Below, in pieces: positions 49,859 through 63,501 of a stretch of DNA of 64,000 nucleotides (positions are counted from its first letter, which is position 1; each line of letters starts with the position of its first letter). The notes beneath the pieces were generated by a model. The model was not told the DNA's origin, made no database searches, and saw only the letters and a program-made list of their open reading frames with translations. This DNA is from Tomocerus qinae (lineage: Eukaryota; Arthropoda; Collembola; Entomobryomorpha; Tomoceridae): contig CM034546.1 of NCBI GenBank assembly GCA_020055645.1, forward strand, positions 36,208,001-36,272,000, written 5' to 3'. Position numbers and translations under genes: made by a program.

Positions 49859-52800
49859 ATGAAATTTACTTGGAAAATAATTTGCGTTTTTGTAATTCAG
49901 GAATTATTTCTAACCAACGTGATTGCCAACGTTACAATTTTTTCAAAAAAGACTGGAAGAAATATTACAGCATTGAAATGCCAAATTACTGATAAAATTC
50001 AATCTGTTAACTGCAACATTACGATCCACCTTCTTTTCATTAAGAAAGAAGAAGCTTTTACAGGTTGCTATCAGAACGACAACAATCTAAAGGTTGTATT
50101 GAGTTCCGCATCTGACCTCAAGTCTTTCGAATGCATCTCTGACAATCCTATCACAATTGATTTTGACTTTGGAGACCAAAAGCCATTGGTACAATTCACA
50201 AAATTCAAAACGAAACGGAGCGTAACTGATTTTTCCAATTCCAGTTCCTACAAGTTCAAAATTAAAATGATTGTGCCAAATGATAGATCATATATTTTAG
50301 ATGAAAACTTTTATCGGTTGACTTACACAATACTCAACCTAAATCTACCGACGGAAATTCAAAATACGAAAATACGTTTCTTATTATTGGGTAATTAATA
50401 AAAATTTACTTTACGAAAATCTGAAAAAATACACAGGATACAATAGACGAGTAATGTCAAAGTCTCTAACTATTTTGCATTTTCTCCTTATGTAGTTGCA
50501 TTATCTACTCATGTCGTTGCATTATCTCTCCAATGTTGTGGCTTTTAAGTTACGTTTTCTCCCTTATCGTTTCATTATATAAATCGACATTTTCATAATC
50601 TATAGAGGTAAATTTGGGTTTTCGTTTTAGGCGTTTTTACCGAATACCGTTAAGGATGCTATAATTTAAGTGAATAATACACTCTTTGGACTAGTGAAAT
50701 TTCTAATACAAGTTACGCATTGGTATACTAGGTTTACGTGGGCTTAAGAAACGATTCACCAACATTGAAGTCGTAGAGAAAGTTCTGTACCTTCCATGCA
50801 TCGGTCAATATCATTCCCTTTTTTTCTTGGAGGAATTCAACTTCGACACTAATGTCCTGGAAACTTGCCCAGTAAAATGACTTTATGTTGGACTTATTTC
50901 TAATTTCTTTAACTTAAAATAATTACTCTTGTATTTGAAATTTAGGATTCTCCTTCGAAACTCAATCTAAGTGGCGATAGCTCTGTGATACAATGGAACT
51001 CTTTAGAAGGATTCAGAGTCAACATAAGCAGTATATGGAATAGACGTGGAATGTTGCTTTGTGTCAACAAAGACTTTAAACGTCCGAGCATTTGGAAAAC
51101 TATGCAGCCATGCTTTGGACTTCAATTTTCTCCAGGTATCTTTACATTTATCTTTGAGATACTATACTAAACATATATACACACACAGTGTCCCAGCCAA
51201 AAATGGATAAAATATAATATAAATATAGAAGCAACCAGTAGTATCTTAAAAGCTAGTACTTTTAAAACAATGTTTCATACATAAACATTTCAAAAGAACG
51301 TCTAAGTTAGGACATTGAAGTTTTGAAGAATGTTTAACTAATACTTATTAGTTGAAATTCCATTTTCGATATTTAATGTGCCTGTGTGCTCCATTCTTTC
51401 TACAATCACAATGCAAAGGTAACAAAAGGTACTTGTTTTTTACGGAAAAGCAAAAATGCACTGCTCTTTTTTTTAAAAAAAGTAGCCCTTTTTAACATTT
51501 AAAGTTATTTACAATTGCATCTTAAGTGGAAGTGAATATATGAATGGGGCACGCTGCTACATCAAAAAGGTAAAAAAGGCAAAAATAACTACTTTTAAAA
51601 AATCGTACTCCTACCTTTTTAATAAAAATGCCAAAATGATCCATTTTGTTTCTTGAAAATGAGCAAACCGGTCAAATGGAGTCAGCTGTCTCCATTTAAA
51701 TTCTGAGGCCTAATAGGCTTTCAAAAAGGAATGTAAAAGGAATGAAAAGAGATTTATCTATAGATAATAATTAACTGTCATCTACAAATGCAAAAATTAT
51801 TTTAAATATTTGCATCCAGATAAAAAATAATAGAAATATGCAGTAAAGTAATCCAAACAAATAATATCAAACAGTAAGTTTCTTCCCACCCCGTCGTCTT
51901 AGTTCTCTAAGTTATCATTATCAAATCAGAAAATCACACAATCCAGTTCTCTAAAACAATTAGGGTTGCTACAATGGTAAATTAATTACATTTAACACAA
52001 TTTTTTCTTTGCAATGCAACTTTTGAATGTTCATAACTGAATTAATTCTAATAATTTATTTCACAGGCTTACAAATTTACCCGAACATCCCTGTAATATT
52101 CTATGCTCGTGATTTGGTTGAATCCGCAACACGTATATCGAAATAAAATTGGCACTTGATTTGTAGTAGCACGAAAACAAACGTTACAATTATTTTAGGG
52201 TAAGAATGTCACTGTCAGACGATATAATAACTAAGATTTGTGAAGTTTTTTATTATTAAGTAATGACTGCATACAGATCCGAGGAGAAAATAAATGTTTC
52301 ACTAACACATTATGAAGTCAGAAAACCTGAGCATCGTTTTGTTTCGGAAATGGAAATATCAAACTCTCAGTTGAAGAATGTGTCATCCGAATATTATCCT
52401 ATAGCTTGTACTAACTCTCCCGACAAGGCAACAATTTTACATGTTTGGGTGTTCTCTGGTAGTCAAATCGAACTCATCTATGACCCCACAATAGAGAAAT
52501 TTGTTTGCAGCAATGTTAAAAACATCAATATTAGAATATTGCAAATAGAATGTAATGAAATTTCACAATGTCGCATGTGGGACAACTATCTACAGTATAA
52601 GGTTGTCATTTTCATGTGATTTAGGGTTTATTTTAAAATAAATTCCGTGAAAATAACGAAATATTAATTGTTTGTGGTAGAACGGACTTGAAATTTGCGA
52701 TGACCAGGAAATAACTCTTATAAAGGGGGGAAAATGTCAAGATAAGTCGTCATTCGCAAAACAAGACAATTTTTCATCTTGTCAATCTATTCCCACAGCC

Positions 52801-55800
52801 AAACGAACTGTTGTACAATGTCTGCATGAGTTCATTGGCGACAGTTCCTCTATTAGGAAAGAATTATATTTCAGAGGTTTTGATGGAAAGACATGTGAGC
52901 TACCAATATTATTTCACTAATGATTTAAAACAATACTTTGGGAATCACTTATACATTACCTATCTGAAACAAATATCTAGAGACATAATTTGTAATTATT
53001 CCAATTGTATTATCGATCGAATTTCAGTTCTTACACAGTCTTATTTATTAAAACTTTTCTTTCATTTCCTTTAATCAAGTGGCATACAAGCTACAAGAAA
53101 TATTTCATTCCTTATATTTTAGATTCACAATTCGATGTCAAAACGGAAGCAATTGTAGAGCTGCAATGTTTGAACGAAAGAGGTTATTTCATCTTTGGCC
53201 AAAACACCACCTGTTCTTGTGAAAGACATTCCTTTCTCCACGCCCATGGAATACATTGGCTTGTCATTTTTACTAATGGCTCCATACAAACCTTTCCTAA
53301 AGGTAAAAATTATAAAGTTTAGTATTAACTAGTTCTTATGACCAAAATAGGCGGTGCGTCAGATTTCCAAATAATATTACTGTTCGCAGATATCATAACG
53401 TACAAAAAACGTCCAACAACAAAAGACGCCTACAATCCATTGAGCGTTGTTCGGATTTCGTTAATTCCAATATATAATCGCAGACTGAGAAAAATTTTAC
53501 TACCTATATAACTATGTATGTCTGGTAGGGCAAATTTGAATTTTATCGCGTGGATTCAAGGATTTTATTACTAAATAATACCTTTTAAAATCGAGTCGCA
53601 TATGCTGGGAGCTACTAGTAATCTATAAGTATTAAAATAATTTAGATGGAATGGCACCCAAAATATTGTCTCTTGAAGCGGAGAAAGCATTTTCTGTTGG
53701 AGAGAAAGCACAAAGTTTGAGTTGTGTCAGCGAAGGTCGTCCAACTCCCAATGTCGAATGGTCACGGAAAAACGGCGTAGGAAAAGTTTTTTTATTTTAA
53801 TTTGCTATATGTTTTCAGCAGTCGCAAACTCCGATAATTGCCAAATCGGTGTCTTCCCTTTTCTCCTTCCCCCTTCCCTGTTTTTCCTTCTCTAATCAAG
53901 CGTTTTCGGCTTTGCCTACTTTCAAAAACTTTCCGGTAACCAGGATACCGGACAATTTCTACCAGCTGTCCACATTTACACGTTAGATGTACAAGCGCCA
54001 TTCAAAATGATGATATTCATTTACATTAAAAATAATTTATCATATTTCTTTATATATCGCGATTCGCAATGAATCATTGCATTACTAATGCATATAAAAC
54101 GGACTGTTTCCATAAATAGTTAAAGGTTATTTCTGTCCATGATAGAATGTGTTTACGTACACACAGTAACGTCCTATACTAGATTGAGCTCGTGATATAT
54201 TATTTTCTTCTCTATTTACTTTTACGTTTAATACGGCTTTTTAACTAGTTGTTTCTTGGGAATTCCAGCGATCTCTGTGTCTGCCGCTCGTCCATTATTA
54301 GCACGATAAATCAAGAACCATATTTGAGATATATTTAGTTTAAAAAAATCAGTACGTAATCTAGGTATGAAAAGTGAGGTTAAATTTGAAAATGGACATA
54401 ATCGGACGAGTTTGTTGTTTGCGCGGTTTAATCACTAAGACATTTCCTTAACTTTAGCTCAGTTCTCATTTCCGCACTGCTGAATATCATGAGATATCCT
54501 AATCGAAAGGTAATTCCTTAGGTCAGACCAATCTTTGGTCAAGCGCAAAATCATAAGGTTAAAGTTCTTAAGAAAAGTATGTCTTAAAACGTCACAATCA
54601 CATTTTCACATGGATTTGATATGGTTTATTAGTAATCTATCGAATGAATAATATGGCAACTATAACATTGTTATTGTTATTACTACATATTTCATCAGAA
54701 ATATATTTACAATTTGTTTGCTGATAAAGCCAATAGAAGCTCCATTAAGCGTCTCCGGTCAGAAAAACTTCAAGCAATTAATATTTTCGGACTACAATGA
54801 CACGTTGGATGGAGAATATGTTTGTACAGCATCAAATACCTATGGAAATTCTACAAAATCTTTTAAAGTATCGACCAAGAAAGGTCAGTCAATTTCAGCA
54901 GTGTGGATTTCAATTTGAACTATGCAAAAGCTCATAATGCGATGGTATTGCATAATTAAAATATTACTGACGCAGATTCAACATTTGGTATGACTATGAC
55001 TATGACGTCAATTTTAATTCTAACGACATCGATATGTTTACTGATAGCGATATTAATTATTGTGTATTTCATACGCCGCTTGAGAGCCTCACAAGTGAGT
55101 TTATTTATGTCTTAGTATATCGAAAGTATTTTCAAAGTTTCAAAAATCTATTTTGGCACAAAACGTTTGATAATTTGAGAAATTGTTTATATAGCGAATA
55201 ATTGCCCATTTAACTGAATCGGAGATAAATGAATTTTTTCAAGGAAGTGAAAATCTGCAGTCTGCACAATTGAACCCTTTCGGATTACCCTATGACATGC
55301 AATATGAAATGGCTAAGGATTCTTTTGAAATAGGTCAGGTTATACTTCCGAGTTGCTGAAATGAAATTTCAAATGTTTTGGTTTCATTTGATTTTTTATT
55401 ATCCTTATTAATTGCTGCAGATAAAACACACATTTTGGGCTCTGGAGAATTCGGAACGGTGTACAAGGGAATAATTCACGATCGAGGGGAGTTTGCATTT
55501 AAAACTACAAAAAATATTTCCTCATCAGAAGGTCTAAAAGGAATGCTATCCGAGTTGAAAATATGGATCTACGTCGGTGGACATGAAAATATAATCAAAT
55601 TAGGAGGAGCATATACACAAGAGATTAAATCAGGTCACAATTACTATTTTAATAAATGCAACTAAATAATAGAGCAGAATATTTTCACAATTTAATTCCT
55701 GATTCCTGCACTTTAATTAAAATTAAAAAATATCATTAACATGTACTCGTAGGTGTATTGTTCATTGCTACTGAACTTTGTTCGATGGGATCTTTACAAA

Positions 55801-58027
55801 ATCATCTACGAAACATAAAACAAGAAATTTCAGATAATTTGGATTTCCTTAGGTAAAAATGTAAATCGGGTTTATTTTTCCGAAGTAATTGTGATTTTTG
55901 TAATTCATTTGTAGATCGGAATCTTGCACAAAATGTCTACGATGGATTATCTTTCCTTGAAACATGTACGTACAAATATTAAATAAAATGCAATTTGTAG
56001 GTATAATTACACATTATCGTTTTAATGATTTCCATATTCTGTATTGAGGTTATACACTCTGATCTGGCTGCCCGGAATATTCTGCTGACAGAGAGGGAAG
56101 TAGTAAAAATATCGGATTTCGGATTAAGTCGTCGGATGTATAATTACGTGGACTACAAGAAAACGGACAAATCAAATCCTCTGCCGTGGAAATGGATGGC
56201 TATCGAGTCTCTTAGAGAAATGACCTTCTCCACTCAGTCCGATGTCTGGGCCTATGGCGTCACTATCTGGGAAATATTTTCTCTTGGAGAAGTCCCGTAT
56301 CCCGGAATATCTTGGACAATAGACTTCGTAAAAATGTTGGACCAGGGACTCAGAAATCTGAAACCAGATTATGCCTCCAATGAATTGTAAGATTCTATAT
56401 TAATGTTGCCAATTAAGTCAATAAAAAACTCTAGCTAGACGGGTATAGTAAGCATGTATCCAGTAGGGGGCGAGAAGGGCGCAGCGCCCACTGAATCTAT
56501 GAGAAAAGGTTTTTTTCAAAAAAGAGCCAAAGTTTAAAAAAAAAATTTCGTCATTATTTTTGGTTGCTCCTCCTTGATAAAATTTCTTGATGCGTGCCTG
56601 GGTGTAGGAAAGTATCAGCTATTTTTAGCTGGCCCGAGGAAGCGAGCTTTTAGAACCGCACAGTCTCATCGGTGGGTTCTGAGTACCTACGTCCTTCCGT
56701 ACCCATGATAACTTTCGAAAGCATCAACCGAAGCTGACCAAAATAGGCATAAACAATGCCTACAGACCGGTGACGAACCCTACTGATTTTTGTTAAAATC
56801 GTTTTATAAATTGCTGGACTAATAACAATTTTCAGGGAAAAACCATTTTAGACCTCATTGGTCATATGAAAAGGACCTTTTGGAAAAGGAAAAGCAAAAC
56901 AACTTTTTAACCCTTGAACTGATTTTGCTAAAAGTTGGTTTGGAGAACCGCCTTAAGTCTATCTCCTGACGCATTTTGAAAGAGTTGTAAATTCTCAGTT
57001 TTTCGATTTCAAAAGACCCTACAAAGTTTCAAAAAAGGGGTTTTTACGGAATTTTTTCCAAAATATAAAACTTTTTCCTAAAATCTGTTAGGTTCAAATT
57101 AAAGAGATTATGAAACCAAACTTTAGGGGTATATCAAGCATTTCACTTTTGGTGACCCCTCCTCGGTGTCAAAGGTCAAAACTTGGTCTTTTGAAGAATT
57201 TCACCGTTTGAGGTATCGAAAGCGAATCGAATCGAAAGCTAATAAGGACCCGATGTCACTGAAGGCTTTATTTTGGATAATAATTATCTCTAAAACAGTT
57301 TAAGGGTCATTTAATGCAATAATACTTCAACATTGATGTATATGAACAATCACAAAATTGATAAAATAATTCCGAAAAATATGCATATTTCTGCATACTA
57401 AAGGCTGATAAAATGACTTAGATTGAAATTTTGTTACACACAAATTCTAGGGAAATGCAATCTTTAATTTTGACTGATTTCCAATCAGCTGGCTTCAATT
57501 GCTTCAAGGAATATTTTGTTATTATACTCAAATACTGTCATATTAAGATAGGCATTCTGAGTAAATATCGCTGATATTTAGTAAGAACCACACGGTGCAG
57601 AGAAATAATTATACACCTAATTGGCACCTAGCACCTTTAGTGGGAAAATATTTGTATAAATATTGATAAAACGAGCAGTTTTGACGTCTTCTGACTTTTT
57701 AATTCTGTTTTGCAGGTACAACATTATGCTCTCCTGTTGGAACAAAAATCCTACCGACCGACCTGATTTCAATTCCTTGAGATATTTCTTCATGGATTAC
57801 GTAAGTCGTAAATATACCAATACCATCTTTAGTCTCCATCTTTGAACTAAAATAAGTTATTATAGATATTGATAGAAAGAACAAATTACCCAACAAATTT
57901 TGCCAATAACACTTGAAGTTTGTTTAATAATATGAGAATTATCCCATTATAGAATATTGAAGATTTGAACGGTGAGACATCCGACCGACCAAACCACGAA
58001 GACTTTTATGCCGACCTAAGTCTTTAA
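49859..58027 (+). pseudogene. receptor tyrosine kinase, copy 2, with disabling changes
   Basis: It parallels RTK1 over all exons (signal peptide MKFTWKIICVFVIQELFL; Ig half [37 protein letters not shown]; tail ending DFYADLSL). Three defects are visible. In exon 4 (about 52073-52199) an in-frame TAA lies at 52144-52146. Exon 8 loses homology after 'ccattgagcgttgtt' (53450) and runs into unrelated sequence. In exon 15, at 55953, 25 bp present in RTK1 between two 'gatgg' words are missing, shifting the frame to a stop within five codons. The start chosen is the ATG matching RTK1, not the in-frame upstream one at 49820. It may still be transcribed, but a full receptor is not possible from this sequence. 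Confidence 0.82.
56455..57700. mobile_element. unidentified insertion in an RTK2 kinase intron
   Basis: The intron between the HSD/DFG exon and the next is about 1.3 kb here but 147 bp in RTK1. The added sequence starts near 'cagtagggggcgagaagggc' with a GC-rich end and has no coding region. No clear TIR or target duplication was found, so the class is unknown. Confidence 0.45.
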
Positions 58028-59715
58028 TAAATGTCAGATTTTGTCTTAAGTTGAAGCTATGTTAAATCATTGGCCTGAGAGAGAGATCAAAAACGGAGTG
58101 AAACATTGTCTGTTTGGGGCACATACTTGCTCTGAAACAAACGCGCTTAGCGCCATCAATCGTTTAAATTTATCTATGCTCGATAGTTAATAAACCACAT
58201 TTATGATTTAAATATGATTGATTACTTAACTATTTTGAAATAATTTTAGTATCACTAATTTCAAGAAAAGTACTTGGAAAGGCCTAATGTTTTGCATTTT
58301 TGGCGCATTCTTGAATAATTATTTAGCATTAAAATAATTTGCGTGACATCGCGTCATATTGCGCACTCTTATCTGGAAGGATCGAGAAGAGAGACACCAG
58401 AAATAATAAAATAAAAAGTTGAAAGGGAAGCCATGTGCTAGTTTCTCACTTCAGTCCTTTCTCTGCTTACTCTTTCATTCCCTCATTAATCTTTCTTCTC
58501 TCTTTATATTCTACACAATGTATTGCATTAGAAACTGATTAAATAAATACTGTTAAAAGTCACTATCTTACATTCTTAAAATTCCTAGTATTATTATTGT
58601 TAATAATTTCGCAGGTACGTATAAGTCCTCCAAATAGTTAGAACATTCCGGCTTCAGCGGTCACATCACGTTACCGGTACCTGAGTGTATTCCAAATGAC
58701 ACTGCTGTCTAATACCTGGAATAAACAGCATTGCCAGAAAATACTTGACAGTAAAACCACATTTGGCATTATGACATGAGAAATACTATTTGAAAGTTTA
58801 TCTTAGTTATCAATTTAGAAATTTTTGAAGAAGATTGAAAGAAATTGACCCAAACATTTTCTAAATAAAAAATTGATTCAAACTATTCAAAATTTTGTAT
58901 AACCTTTTCCGATTTCCTGACCTAAATAATCATAATTTTAAATTTTTCTGAAAAGTTCACAACCCTTCTGAAATAACTTCGGGAATTTCTATAATCTATC
59001 GCCGGGATGGTTAATTTTCCAACTTAATTGTGGTGCCATTACTTTTTTTACTTTTTATTTCAATGATTTTTTGAAAAACCAAATACCAAGTGATTAATCA
59101 CAATTCCCTTTGAATTGTCTTTCAAACGATGCATATCACAAACTAAAAATTATCACTATAGTCCGATTGCGAAGATCCATAAGGGTGACATAATATGAAA
59201 TGAAACACGGTGTACATTTACTTATGAGTATCGTGTTGTTTTTGATAGCCTAGAAGAGGGAGTTTTAGTAAAGAAATAATATGTTTATTAGCACGCATCT
59301 TATTCACCGTATACTACGGATACAGATAAGTAATAAGCAAACTACATAAACGAAACATTCCTAAGGTAGAATATCGAAGCCGATTTCTTTGAATTAGAAC
59401 TTCATTTTATCGACTACTATTAAAATTATTTAATCTAACTGTCTACCAAAAACCTATAAATAGATATGCCAACTCTGCGTGCGTTTATTTGAAATTAGTT
59501 TAATTTCGATGAGCATATTATTCTGTACTTACTTTTTTGAGACCGCCAGCACTAAATACTAAATTGATTAACAAGGGCTTAATCTCAATGCAAATGACTA
59601 TGTTAGTATTATATTCACTAAACTCAATTCGACGGCGTGTACGCATGTTCGTTTAATTATGGATTGAAATCAATTTTCCCCCTTCCTTTAATATTCAAAG
59701 TAAATTGGTATAATC
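58028..59715. other. no recognisable gene
   Basis: Downstream of RTK2; AT-rich with C/T-rich patches (58430-58520), no family-like frame. Unit B begins after it. Confidence 0.4.
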
Positions 59716-59972
59716 TAATATACAAGAGCATGATAATTGATAACATTAGGACATTACTATAATTTATAATTAACAAAAAAATTTTAAAGCACTTTAAATT
59801 AACAATAAATTACTTAAATATGTTAAGGATAAGTACATAATATAATATTTTTGAAATTACTTGACACGACGTTGGGGTTAGACAGTCTTTCATTTGAGCG
59901 CAAATATCCTTTCATAGCTTGCTTTGGATTGAATGCTGTTGTTTTTGTATCGAGCAAACTGATTTAAGGATA

Positions 59973-60597
59973 TTAAATGTTATTCTTTCTTCTGCACTTG
60001 CTGTAAATTATTGCAAGAATAACTGTAAAGATGAATGCAAATGGACTTAGTGTGATGGTCAGTATCCTGTAAAGGATTTAAAAATTTAAATCTTGACGAA
60101 ATAAAAAATTAAGCGAATTTGGTAGTTAAATTTGCTTACCAATATTTATATAAGCCGTTGTTCAAGCTCTCATCTTTTATTGTTACTGTTTGTGATAAAC
60201 TACATCCATCAGTGGTATTAGAAATCATGTCCAATTTAGACGAGTTGAAATTTGTAATTTCTTCTGAATCGAAATATATAGTATTTTTATTTACTTCCCA
60301 AACAGGCATACCGAAATGTTTAAATCTTTCCCTTTTTATACTCCCTGTTGAATCATAAACATTGCGATTTGCGTGTACCAAATTAGGAATAATTTCATTA
60401 TGGTTGATTGTTTCTAAAATTCATAACATTTAAAAATTACTTTGAGTATATGTAATTGTAATTATTGGAAAAATAATGAAAAATTTAATACCAGTTTTAT
60501 ATAATAGATTTGAAGCTTGAACGAGTTGAGTAAGGTAACAATGACAACAGAGGATCCAACTAATAACAGTTGAATTATGGAGATCAAGAAGCTTCAT
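59973..60597 (-). CDS. small single-pass membrane protein, copy B (3 exons, 157 aa)
   Basis: Exons in transcript order: 60597-60492, 60413-60140 and 60066-59973, with the same lengths (106, 274, 94) and phases as copy A, ending in TAA. Leader STVISWILCCHCYL is unchanged; the ectodomain differs at scattered positions (for example RERFKHFGMPVWEV against MERLKHFGMPVWEV; DGCSLSQTV against DGSSLSHTV); the span and CRRKNNI tail are kept. Preservation of all splice sites and the frame, next to an RTK that decayed, suggests selection on this gene. An upstream in-frame start exists through an inserted repeat (60622-60695); I prefer the ATG shared with copy A. Confidence 0.82.
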
Positions 60598-60621
60598 TTT
60601 TACTTGACTAAACGACTTCCC

Positions 60622-60695
60622 TTCTGGACTTCGACTCGACTTCTTCGACTTCGACTTCGACGACTTCGACTCGACTAAACGACAAACGACTACTG
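60622..60695 (-). repeat. CGACTT-type simple-repeat insertion before membrane protein gene B
   Basis: About 70 bp of 'gacttcgactcgacttc' units, absent from copy A where the flanks are continuous ('cccttaaattactgg' near 47797). On minus it adds an in-frame serine/lysine-rich extension (SKSSKSKSKKSSRS) before the conserved ATG. Confidence 0.8.
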
Positions 60696-61360
60696 GATTC
60701 AAACATTCTCAGGAATAAGGAGCGGTCTTGCTTTTAATTAGGTATATAAACTTTAAAAAAATTTTCGTAAACAAATACCAAGTAAATGGTTACATTTCTT
60801 ATCTTGTCGGCTATACTTAGAGCATTATTCGTCTTTACTTTGTAACTGCTTCGTTCGAGATTCTACTTAACGCAGAGATAGGATTACAACTTATGTTGAA
60901 TGTACTACAATCAAAGAGAGTTTGTGCTTTAAGATAATATTTTCATCGTAAGAAAAGGGTATAAAGCGTTTAATGACTCTGCCGTGACGTAGGTCAATAA
61001 AAGTAGAAGTATTAATGAATGCATGAATAGTACGATTATTTCGTTATCAGACATAAACAGTTAAAATTGAATACCAGAGCATTCTTAATGTGTGTATGTA
61101 ACATGTAAATATTTATATTATATATGTACATAAAAATAAAGCATGCCAAGTAGCAGAAAAATACGTATGATATGTATTATTACTACGTAGTTAGTACGTA
61201 TCTAAAATAAAAGTAGATGAATCATTTTGACGTTATATCTAGTGCAGTTTCCACGGTCATTCAATTTTTATTGAATTGGAAAATATTTCTTATTGAACAA
61301 ACTTTTAAATTTCACAGTAGAATATACATTATGAATATATATGTATTTTTGCATGTATAA

Positions 61361-61634
61361 TATCGTCTGCCTAACATTACTAAGTAACAAGCCATTTCAT
61401 CATGACTGCTACAAAGTAACAAACCATTTTATCATGGCTGAGACAAAGTAACAAACCATTTTATCATGGCTGAGACAAAGTAACAAACCAATGTATCAGG
61501 AGTTAGGTTTGTTACCTTGTCGCAGCCATGATAAAATGGTTTGTTACTTTGTCTCAGCCATGATAAAATGGTTTGTTACTTTGTAGCAGTCATGATAAAA
61601 TGGCTTGTTACGTTGTAATATTAGGCAGACGATA
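61361..61634. mobile_element. foldback element with internal 36-bp repeats
   Basis: Arms 61361-61490 and 61507-61634 are inverted copies starting TATCGTCTGCCTAA. Each arm is itself three copies of a unit of about 36 bp containing 'caaagtaacaaaccattt' and 'tatcatggctgaga'. Unit A lacks it at the matching place (about 48430), so it is a recent insertion. Folded as RNA it would give a long duplex. Confidence 0.88.
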
Positions 61635-61909
61635 TAGTGATCTTATTTTTCAATATTATTTTTAAAACTATATTTGTATAATAGTTGCTCTTCGGCTTTG
61701 TAGACCCTATTTCGTTATACTCTAAAATAGGTAACAAAGGAATGCACTTAGAAGCAACTGGAAAGTTAGACTAGTTGCACCGACGTTGGAGTGGCAGAAT
61801 TAATAATAGAATTTCATGATGCACAAAATGAAACTACTTTGGCGATGGGGCTTTTCTCCCAAGTACCTTTATTTGAAACATGAAATAGTAAACTCTTAAT
61901 GCACTTATA

Positions 61910-62400
61910 AATCGCGAATTTCCTTTCTTCATTGTAGTTCCTACGGGCATAGTACTGAGTATTTATTATTCACCGATTTCTTTGAAGAATTCTTTTCTAA
62001 ATGCTTCACTGATTCATTCATTTTTAAATGGCGTCAAACCATAGTCACATGAAAACGCCAAAGCTATAGAAAATCTATTTAGGCACTTTATTAATGCACT
62101 TAGTTCTATAATGATAAGTTTTGATAAGTTAGCATATTTCTTTATCTATTTGCATTAACACAATGCTTTGATGAAAAGGTTTTGCCAGAAATAAATTGGA
62201 TGTAGGAACGCCATTCAAACTGATAATATTAATTTACATTAAATTGTATACGTTAACATTATAAATTTCTTTATCTATCGCATTGAATCATTGCATTACT
62301 AACGGTATAAAACGGACTGTTTCCATAAATACAAGATTATTTCTGTCTGCGAGAGAATGAGATCAGTTTTCGTCAACAGTAACGCCCTATTAGATTGAGA
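61910..62400 (+). pseudogene. scraps of a third RTK copy
   Basis: 61910-62130 matches the RTK upstream block ('gcgaatttcctttc', 'tttctttgaagaattc', 'catagtcacatgaaaacgcc'). 62205-62400 matches RTK2 intron 9 near 53995-54195 ('cgccattcaaa', 'tgaatcattgcattactaa', 'ataaaacggactgtttccat'). No exon survives. Confidence 0.7.
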
Positions 62401-63500
62401 TATATCTATCAATCAGACTTTTGTATGTAACACTGGTTCCAACAAATCTGTCTGCGCCAATTACAAACTTTTGATATGTGAAAATATCAATTATCGCGTT
62501 AATGGATAATTAACGTATGTATAACTAATTAGCAAATTGACGTAAATCGTGTAAATTGTTTGAATGCTTTAAGAGTCTTCAGATGCGAATTGCATAGCCA
62601 TAAAATTTTCCTATCATTCTTTTCCTTTTTCTTTTACATTTTGATATGGCTTAGCTTAGTGTCAATTAAGGGCTTATCTACAAATTGATTCTACAATGGG
62701 TGTTCATTTAAGTTGGGCCACATTTACATTTCTGTAACCATAAGATAATCTAAGATGCTAATGTTCACTGGCGGAAAGGATTCAGAAATGCTTGTACACA
62801 TATTTGAAAATTCTCAAAAATACGTTACATGCAGTTGATTTCATATGAAAATGAAATTAGGTTTTCCCCCATTTTGGAATTAAAAATTTCTTTATGACAA
62901 AAACACGATATATCTAATGTGTATAAATAATTAGGGGGTGCCTAAGCACCGTAAGCACTGTCCTAAAATACATTAGAATACAATCCAAGTATATTATTCA
63001 GCATTGACATGGTTCCTGATATTCTGAACCTAAGTTATTTGCTTACTGACATTTCTTAAGCTCCTATGTCCCAGTTATATTGCGCATAGTAGTTGTAATT
63101 TAATACATTGAAGTATAATGATTTCACTCATGTGAACTGAGAACAAAATTTAATTTGACTATATAGAATTTGATTTATGTATTCTATGCTTAAAATGTTT
63201 TAAGAATTAAATCTAGACATCATTCAATATTGAAGATTATAGGGGTCTTAATGAATATGTTTTGTTCAGGGCTAATATCAGTATCTCTCAGACTGTTTGC
63301 AAAGTAGAATTTTTTCTACATAGTGTTGTTACCTAATCGTCCTTAAAGGTATCAAATACGCTTAGAGATGACACCGAAAATACTCAATATGCATCGGCAG
63401 GCTGCGTACAAAAATTGGCAATATATTAGGATCAGTAACATGTTTTTAATTTTGTTTACTAAAATTACGCTGTAGATAGCAAGTTACTCGTATAAGGGGC
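62400..63500. other. no recognisable gene
   Basis: AT-rich; no family-like frame and no repeat that I could match. Confidence 0.4.
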
Positions 63501-63501
63501 T

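Larger units (their letters stand above)
46896..58200. repeat. segmental duplication unit A (small membrane protein gene + RTK)
   Basis: From 'acaagaacatgataacattagg' at 46901 the sequence parallels unit B from 59723: the membrane protein gene, its 5' flank to about 48650, and an RTK promoter block. In unit A the RTK continues to 58027. Confidence 0.8.
59718..62400. repeat. segmental duplication unit B (partly deleted)
   Basis: Parallels unit A: the membrane protein gene (59973-60597), its 5' flank to about 61870, an RTK promoter block (61910-62130), then a jump to a piece of RTK intron 9 (about 62205-62400). The RTK exons between are gone, as is unit A's 48660-49390. Confidence 0.8.
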
